Origin: an uncultured Caulobacterales bacterium | GTDB lineage: Bacteria; Pseudomonadota; Alphaproteobacteria; Caulobacterales; Caulobacteraceae | Length of the DNA stretch: 5,740 bases | NCBI GenBank assembly: GCA_903903715.1 | Contig: CAIUZX010000064.1 | Coordinates: 1-5,740 of the forward strand | Direction: 5' to 3' | Part shown: piece by piece, positions 1-3,965 of the stretch | Numbering within the stretch: the stretch's first letter is position 1 | How the letters are laid out: each line of letters opens with the position of its first letter | The notes under the pieces: model-generated | What the model was told of the DNA's origin: nothing | What the model saw: only the letters and a program-made list of their open reading frames with translations | Databases searched by the model: none | Position numbers and translations under genes: made by a program

Positions 1-1418
1 AGAATGCCGATGTGGCCGAGATGGTGGTGACCACAGGCGTTGATGCAGCCGCTGATCTTGATCTTCAGCTCCCCCACCTTTTCGGCGCGGTCGGGATCTG
101 CAAAGCGCCGCGCAATATCCTGCGAGACCGGGATAGCCCGGGCGTTGGCGAGGGCGCAGTAGTCGAGGCCGGGGCACGCGATGATGTCCGAGGCGAGATC
201 GATGTTCGGCGTTGCAAGTCCGGCTTCGGACAATTTGTCGAACACCGCCCGCACATCGCGCAGCGGCACGTGCGGCAGGACGAGGTTCTGGGCATGGGTG
301 ACGCGGATGTCCCCGTGGCCATAGGTCTCGCCAAGATCGGCCACGACGTCGATCTGGTCAGCGCTGGCGTCTCCCGGCGTGTCGCCGATGGTCTTTAAGG
401 ACACCGAGACGATGGCGTAGTCGGGGTGCTTGTGCGCCGCCACGTTATTGCGCACGAAGCGCGCAAAGGCCCGGTCAGCGGCCTTGTCCGCCTCGAACGC
501 CGCCCGCGCGCCAGGATCGTTCTTGTGCGCGATAAGGCCAAAGCCAGCTCGGATGCGGGCGAGCTCAAGATCCGGCAGATCGATGCGGTCGCGGTCCATC
601 GCCGCCCACTCCGCCTCCACCTTCTCGGCGAAGGCCGCAGCGCCCAGGCTATCCACCAGGATCTTGATACGCGCCTTGTAGAGATTGTCCCGCCGCCCCT
701 CGAGATTATAGATGCGCAGGATCGCCGTCAGATAGCTGAGCAGATGCTCCGCAGGCAGATGATCTCGGATGGTCTTTCCGATGAAGGGCGTGCGCCCCAG
801 CCCGCCGCCGACGATCACCTCAAAGCCCAGCCGGCCCTCGTCGTTGCGGTGCAGGACAAGGCCGATGTCATGGGCGCGGACTGCGGCGCGGTCTGTGGCC
901 GACGCCGTCACTGCAATCTTGAACTTGCGCGGCAGGTACGTGAATTCGGGGTGAAAACTGGACCACTGGCGGATCGCTTCGCACCAGACCCGCGCGTCAT
1001 CCGCCTCATCCGCCGCCGCGCCCGCAAAGGGGTCGGAGGTGGTGTTGCGGATGCAGTTGCCGCTGGTCTGGATGGCGTGCAGTCCAACGGTCGCCAGATG
1101 ATCCAGAATGTCCGCTGCGTCCGACAGCTTGGTCCAGTGGAACTGCAGGTTCTGGCGGGTGGTGAAGTGGCCATAGCCCTTGTCCCAGCGCCGGGCGACG
1201 TGCGCCAAGGCGCGGAGCTGGGTCGGGTTGAGCGAGCCATAGGGGATCGCAACCCGCAGCATGTAGCTGTGCAGTTGCAGATAGAGACCGTTCATCAGCC
1301 TGAGCGGCTTGAACTGCGCCTCCGTCATCTCTCCCGACAAGCGGCGCGCCACTTGATCGCGGAACTCCGCGTTCCGGTCCGCCAGCATCGCGGCGTCTAT
1401 GGTGTCATAGCTGTACAT
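1..1418 (-). CDS. cysI: Sulfite/nitrite reductase hemoprotein (CysI-like), C-terminus cut by the window edge
   Basis: This is the siroheme- and [4Fe-4S]-containing subunit that reduces sulfite to sulfide in the cytoplasm for cysteine synthesis; close relatives reduce nitrite. Translating the minus strand from the ATG at 1418 gives 472 residues with no stop before the left edge. Visible landmarks are FTTRQNLQFHW (85-95), GNCIRNTTSDP (120-130), LPRKFKIAV (162-170), and the cluster/siroheme cysteines Cys415 and Cys421 (CPGLDYC) and Cys458 and Cys462 (CINAC). By comparison with E. coli CysI, Arg88, Arg124, Lys165 and Lys167 correspond to the sulfite-binding basic residues, so all catalytic groups appear present. 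E. coli CysI has about 570 residues, so roughly 80-100 are missing here. The start overlaps the stop of the DUF2849 gene (TGATG), implying translational coupling. Sulfite is favoured over nitrite because of the cobA-DUF2849 context, but sequence reading alone cannot exclude nitrite. There is no flavoprotein partner (cysJ) in the window. Confidence 0.93.
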   Translation of the reverse strand, partial: MYSYDTIDAAMLADRNAEFRDQVARRLSGEMTEAQFKPLRLMNGLYLQLHSYMLRVAIPYGSLNPTQLRALAHVARRWDKGYGHFTTRQNLQFHWTKLSDAADILDHLATVGLHAIQTSGNCIRNTTSDPFAGAAADEADDARVWCEAIRQWSSFHPEFTYLPRKFKIAVTASATDRAAVRAHDIGLVLHRNDEGRLGFEVIVGGGLGRTPFIGKTIRDHLPAEHLLSYLTAILRIYNLEGRRDNLYKARIKILVDSLGAAAFAEKVEAEWAAMDRDRIDLPDLELARIRAGFGLIAHKNDPGARAAFEADKAADRAFARFVRNNVAAHKHPDYAIVSVSLKTIGDTPGDASADQIDVVADLGETYGHGDIRVTHAQNLVLPHVPLRDVRAVFDKLSEAGLATPNIDLASDIIACPGLDYCALANARAIPVSQDIARRFADPDRAEKVGELKIKISGCINACGHHHLGHIGI

Positions 1419-1789
1419 CAGCGTTTCCGGATCAGTCCGAGGCGCCCAGACGAGCGGGCCGCGGCGTGCGAATGTCTCAAGGCGTCGACGAAAGGCCCGC
1501 CCTCGGTCTGCGGTCCCAGATCCTCCCGCACAGTGGGGCCTAGGGCGCGGATCCGCTCGCGGAAGCTGGTGGGGGACGGCATGCCGTCCGTCAGCGCGAC
1601 GTCGATCAGGTAAGGATCCGCAAGGCGCACGGTCTCAAGAACGGCCAGATCCAGCTCCGCCCGCGCGTCGAGGGGGTCGATGAACAGTTGCGCGTCGGCG
1701 AAGCGGCCTGACCAGCCCTCCATAGTGCGGAACACAACCTCGCCGGTGAGAAGGTCATTGGCGGTCAGGGCCTGAAGGGTCTCGCTCAT
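1418..1789 (-). CDS. DUF2849 family protein, sulfite-reductase associated, 123 aa
   Basis: This is a small protein of the DUF2849 family, whose biochemical function is unknown but whose genes typically sit beside siroheme sulfite reductase genes in alphaproteobacteria. The family signature is seen as LTANDLLTGEVVF (8-20), EGW (24-26), a Leu/Ala-rich stretch (40-57) and DPYLIDV (58-64), followed by a predicted helical region (74-83). There is no signal peptide, transmembrane segment or cysteine, so it is probably cytosolic and not a metal-cluster protein. The C-terminal 25 or so residues are basic and low in complexity (HSHAAARSSGR near 106-116), and may be a less conserved tail. The ATG start shares the sequence ATGA with the end of cobA and is preceded by GAGGTGG (1800-1794). 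The stop overlaps the cysI start by one base. The position between a siroheme-precursor enzyme and a siroheme enzyme suggests, as inference only, a role in cofactor delivery, assembly or electron transfer to CysI. Confidence 0.88.
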   Translation of the reverse strand: MSETLQALTANDLLTGEVVFRTMEGWSGRFADAQLFIDPLDARAELDLAVLETVRLADPYLIDVALTDGMPSPTSFRERIRALGPTVREDLGPQTEGGPFVDALRHSHAAARSSGRLGLIRKR

Positions 1790-2634
1790 TGCCCCACCTC
1801 GACGCGTCGCGAATCTACATTTCCGGCGAAGGATCGCACATCCTGCGGCAGGGCGAGACCCGCCGTCTCCCCGATCAGCAGCATGACGGGACCTGTAAAG
1901 GTCTGCGCCGCTGCGGGCAGCGCGCCGAGGGTCGACAGGGCGCGCCGCTGTTCGGGGCGGCTGGCGTTTTCGACAATGACCACCGGTGTCGCCGCCGCGC
2001 GCCCGGCGCCGATCAGCCGCGCGGAAATCTCAGACGCACTCGAAAGCCCCATATAGATCGCAACCGTCTGATTGGGTCGCGCCAGCGCGCTCCAGTCGAG
2101 ATCGAGAGATCCGTTCCTGGCGGGATGACCGGTGACGAAGGTGACGGCTTGGGCCAGACCGCGATGTGTCAAGGGGGCGCCGACGGCGGCGGACGCGGCC
2201 ATCGCCGCGCTGATCCCTGGGACCACCTCGCACGGCACGCCCGCTTCCCGTGCCGCCAGCATTTCCTCGCCGCCGCGGCCGAACAGGAAGGGATCGCCGC
2301 CCTTGAGCCGCACAACCTCCAGCCCCTGTTGCGCCAAGGCGACCAGCAGGCGGTTCACCTCGTCCTGCGGCACGCTGTGCTGAGATTTGCGCTTACCGAC
2401 ATACAGCCTTCGCGCATCGGGACGGATCAGGTCGAGGACGCCCTCACCCACCAGCCGGTCATGCACCACCACGTCCGCCGCCGCGAGGAGACGCGCGGCC
2501 TTAATGGTCAGGAGGTCCGGGTCGCCGGGGCCTGCGCCCACCAGCCAGATACGGCCGACCCGCGCGCCCAGGGTCTCGCCGCCCGTGAGGACGACCAGTC
2601 CGCGATCTGTTGTTGGTCGGCGACGCAGAGACAA
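1786..2634 (-). CDS. cobA: Uroporphyrinogen-III C-methyltransferase (SUMT), stand-alone, TTG start
   Basis: This enzyme transfers two methyl groups from S-adenosylmethionine to uroporphyrinogen III (C-2 and C-7), giving precorrin-2, the branch point to siroheme and cobalamin. The 282-residue product carries the family landmarks in order: VGAGPGDPDLLT (32-43), YVGKR (78-82), LKGGDPFLFGRGGEE (110-124), VVPGISAA (137-144), GAPLTHRGLA (152-161) and IYMG (193-196). It corresponds to the C-terminal half of E. coli CysG only. The N-terminal precorrin-2 dehydrogenase/ferrochelatase half is absent, so another gene must complete siroheme. No ATG precedes the first SUMT motif in this frame. The TTG at 2634-2632 has a strong Shine-Dalgarno sequence, AAGGGGAG at 2650-2643, eight bases upstream. 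The first 26 or so residues form a family-atypical arginine-containing extension. The gene is first in an operon with DUF2849 and cysI, so siroheme is the likely end product. The alternative name cysG is often used for such genes. Confidence 0.94.
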   Translation of the reverse strand: MSLRRRPTTDRGLVVLTGGETLGARVGRIWLVGAGPGDPDLLTIKAARLLAAADVVVHDRLVGEGVLDLIRPDARRLYVGKRKSQHSVPQDEVNRLLVALAQQGLEVVRLKGGDPFLFGRGGEEMLAAREAGVPCEVVPGISAAMAASAAVGAPLTHRGLAQAVTFVTGHPARNGSLDLDWSALARPNQTVAIYMGLSSASEISARLIGAGRAAATPVVIVENASRPEQRRALSTLGALPAAAQTFTGPVMLLIGETAGLALPQDVRSFAGNVDSRRVEVGQ

Positions 2635-2642
2635 ACTGAAGG

Positions 2643-2650
2643 CTCCCCTT
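2643..2650 (-). promoter_or_regulatory. Ribosome binding site deciding the TTG start of cobA
   Basis: The minus strand reads AAGGGGAG here, eight bases before TTG (2634-2632). It is the only good Shine-Dalgarno match near the start of this frame, and there is no in-frame ATG between it and the SUMT core. This makes TTG the best start. Confidence 0.7.
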
Positions 2651-2782
2651 CACAAAAACTCACCCTTATCCGAAAACGCGAGCGGGCGCATCGCCGATGA
2701 CAGCGCCGGCTCCCCTCGCGGCCCGCTGCGAGTTGGGCCTTGGCCGCAGCGAGACATCTGCTATTTCGGGGTCAGCATCCTT

Positions 2783-2796
2783 GTGCGCAACCGCAC
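2783..2796. repeat. Hyphenated inverted repeat GTGCG-CAAC-CGCAC upstream of the LysR start
   Basis: This is a perfect five-base dyad with a four-base spacer, centred about 36 bases before the ATG at 2826. It could be an operator half of the LysR protein or a small hairpin in its mRNA leader. The arms are short enough that chance in GC-rich DNA remains possible. Confidence 0.35.
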
Positions 2797-2815
2797 GACT
2801 TCTCGGGCAGCCTTT

Positions 2816-2820
2816 AGGAA
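2816..2820 (+). promoter_or_regulatory. Ribosome binding site deciding the LysR start
   Basis: AGGAA lies five bases before the ATG at 2826. The frame stays open upstream to an ATG at 2697, but that codon has no Shine-Dalgarno sequence, and the extra 43 residues do not resemble the start of any LysR protein. Confidence 0.7.
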
Positions 2821-2825
2821 AACTG

Positions 2826-3770
2826 ATGGACCGCCGCAGATTGCCTCCGCTCAACGCGCTGCGCGCGTTCGAGACCGCCGCGCGCCACATGAATTTCACC
2901 CGTGCGGCCGAAGAGCTGTCTGTGACGCCTGGCGCGGTTAGCCAGCAAATTCAAAATCTTGAGGACTATGTCGGCGCGGCGTTGTTCAAGCGGACGGCCA
3001 AGGGTCTGCTGCTGACAGATGCGGCGCAGACGGCGCTTCCGGCCCTGCGCGAGGCCTTCGACCGCCTGCAGGACGCCGCAGAACTTTTGACCGCGAGCGT
3101 CGACGGACGCCGCGTGACCGTTTCAGCCGCCCCCTCCTTCGCCGCCAAGTGGCTGGTTCCGCGATTGGGCCGATTCGAAGCCGCCCATCCAGAGGTGGAT
3201 GTCTGGCTGTCCGCCGGTATGGAGCTTGTCGACTTCAACTCCGGCGAGGTCGACATCGCCATCCGCTACGGATCCGGCCGCTATGGAGGTCTAGAGGTGA
3301 CGCGCCTGATGTCCGAGACGGTGATTCCCGTCGCCTCGCCCGCCCTTCTGGAGGCGCGGCCCCTGGCCACGCTGGAGGATCTGAACGCGCACACTCTCCT
3401 GCATGACGGCAGTCCGGACGCGGACGAGAGCTGCCCCGACTGGACCATGTGGCTCGCCGCCCGCGGGGTGCGCCAGATCGACGGCGCACGCGGCCCCCGC
3501 TTCAATCAGTCGAGCCTGGTGATCGAAGCGGCGATGAACGGACGGGGCGTTGCGCTGGCCAAGCGGGCGCTGGCCCAGGCGGACCTCGATGCGGGACGCC
3601 TGATCGCGCCGCTGGACATCGCCACGGCTGTGGACTTCGCCTACTACGTCGTGCACCCAAAGCCGAAGGGCCGCCTACCTCAGGTGAAGGCCTTCGTGGG
3701 CTGGCTGAAACAGGAGGCCGAGACCCACGAGGCGGCCTTGCGAACCCTTGATCTCGGCGCGGGGATCTAG
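2826..3770 (+). CDS. LysR-family transcriptional regulator, GcvA-like, 314 aa
   Basis: This is a DNA-binding regulator with an N-terminal winged helix-turn-helix and a C-terminal periplasmic-binding-protein-like effector domain. The product starts MDRRRLPPLNALRAFETAAR, the typical opening of the GcvA/AmpR branch. The helix-turn-helix covers about 23-42 (NFTRAAEELSVTPGAVSQQI), the wing runs to about 65 (LFKRTAKGLLLTD), and a linker helix spans about 67-90. The effector domain begins near 95 (VTVSAAPSFAAKWLVPRL) and contains the branch-typical FNSGEVDIAIRYGSG. The length matches the family (about 300-315). The start at 2826 is chosen over the in-frame ATG at 2697 because of its AGGAA site and because family members begin just before the helix-turn-helix. 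The gene is divergent from cobA-DUF2849-cysI and is followed by a TonB-dependent receptor on the same strand. Its ligand and targets cannot be read from the sequence; a role in sulfur assimilation is a positional guess. It should not be named gcvA on this evidence. Confidence 0.93.
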   Translation: MDRRRLPPLNALRAFETAARHMNFTRAAEELSVTPGAVSQQIQNLEDYVGAALFKRTAKGLLLTDAAQTALPALREAFDRLQDAAELLTASVDGRRVTVSAAPSFAAKWLVPRLGRFEAAHPEVDVWLSAGMELVDFNSGEVDIAIRYGSGRYGGLEVTRLMSETVIPVASPALLEARPLATLEDLNAHTLLHDGSPDADESCPDWTMWLAARGVRQIDGARGPRFNQSSLVIEAAMNGRGVALAKRALAQADLDAGRLIAPLDIATAVDFAYYVVHPKPKGRLPQVKAFVGWLKQEAETHEAALRTLDLGAGI

Positions 3771-3831
3771 CTCCCGTCAGCAGCGGGCGCGCAGTAGGGC
3801 CTGTGGCCAAATTACAATTGCGACCGTTCCG

Positions 3832-3878
3832 CGACAACATGGTTAAAAATGTGTCTTGTCGTGTTCATTTTTCCGACA
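3832..3878. repeat. Three alternating CGACA/TGTCG elements, possible operator
   Basis: CGACAA at 3832-3837 and TTGTCG at 3856-3861 form a six-base inverted repeat with an 18-base spacer. TGTCG (3857-3861) also pairs with CGACA at 3874-3878 across 12 bases. The elements sit in the AT-rich part of the receptor's upstream region, where a regulator might bind. No known box (for example Fur) is recognised. Confidence 0.3.
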
Positions 3879-3904
3879 GATGGTTGAACGTCTGATTTGC
3901 GTGC

Positions 3905-3931
3905 GCAGGCTGTGATCAGCGCTGCTTTTTT
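3905..3931 (+). terminator. Intrinsic-terminator-like hairpin upstream of the receptor (LysR terminator or leader attenuator)
   Basis: The plus strand reads GCAGGCTG (3905-3912), loop TGAT (3913-3916), CAGC (3917-3920), one bulged G (3921) and CTGC (3922-3925), then six T residues (3926-3931). This gives an eight-base-pair stem with one bulge, a tetraloop and a U-tract, which is the standard form of a rho-independent terminator. It lies 135 bases after the LysR stop and 34 bases before the receptor ATG. It may simply end the LysR transcript. The space after it is too short for a full receptor promoter, however, so receptor transcripts probably pass through or begin within it. Confidence 0.6.
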
Positions 3932-3953
3932 CGGCTTGAAACCTTTGACCCTT

Positions 3954-3959
3954 GGGGGA
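3954..3959 (+). promoter_or_regulatory. Ribosome binding site of the TonB-dependent receptor
   Basis: GGGGGA lies six bases before the ATG at 3966 and fixes that codon as the start. The following residues form a good signal peptide, which agrees. Confidence 0.65.
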
Positions 3960-3965
3960 CCATTG

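Larger units (their letters stand above)
2635..2825. promoter_or_regulatory. Divergent intergenic control region between cobA and the LysR gene
   Basis: These 191 bases separate the two divergently read genes and must hold the promoters of both, assuming the LysR start at 2826. I see no convincing sigma-70 promoter. The best plus-strand candidate, TTGGCC (2740-2745) with TATTTC (2762-2767) at 16 bases, is weak. Three short inverted repeats lie here: CATCG-C-CGATG (2689-2699), CGCTGCG/CGCAGCG (2724-2730 and 2745-2751) and GTGCG-CAAC-CGCAC (2783-2796). A nine-base direct repeat GGCTCCCCT occurs at 2641-2649 and 2708-2716; its first copy is the complement of the cobA ribosome binding site. LysR-family proteins commonly bind dyads in the region between themselves and a divergent target, so this layout fits autoregulation plus control of the operon. 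That is inference. Confidence 0.5.
3771..3965. promoter_or_regulatory. Intergenic region and leader of the TonB-dependent receptor
   Basis: These 195 bases lie between the LysR stop and the receptor start. From about 3810 to 3880 the region is clearly more AT-rich than the flanking genes, which is where a promoter would be expected. No textbook -35/-10 pair is seen; TTGCGA (3818-3823) followed by GTTAAAAAT (3842-3850) is the least bad candidate. CGACA/TGTCG elements occur at 3832-3836, 3857-3861 and 3874-3878. A terminator-like hairpin fills 3905-3931, and the receptor's ribosome binding site is at 3954-3959. Confidence 0.5.

Noticed and set aside
426..1613. Open frame of 395 codons on the plus strand
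   Set aside because: It runs antisense across cysI and the DUF2849 gene, whose minus-strand products have clear family motifs. Its arginine- and glutamine-rich translation resembles no protein I know. Long antisense frames are common in GC-rich coding DNA.
1789..2700. Open frame of 303 codons on the plus strand
   Set aside because: It is antisense to cobA, which shows all SUMT motifs. The translation has no recognisable domain.
2697..2825. N-terminal extension of the LysR gene from the ATG at 2697
   Set aside because: There is no ribosome binding site before 2697 and the 43 extra residues have no LysR character. AGGAA precedes the ATG at 2826, which matches the family's usual start.
2666..2899. 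Minus-strand frame of 77 codons across the divergent region and the LysR start
   Set aside because: Most of it is antisense to the LysR helix-turn-helix coding sequence. The product has no recognisable features.
3774..3788. CCCG/CGGG inverted repeat just after the LysR stop as a terminator
   Set aside because: The stem is only four base pairs and no T-run follows. The hairpin at 3905-3931 is a much better candidate.
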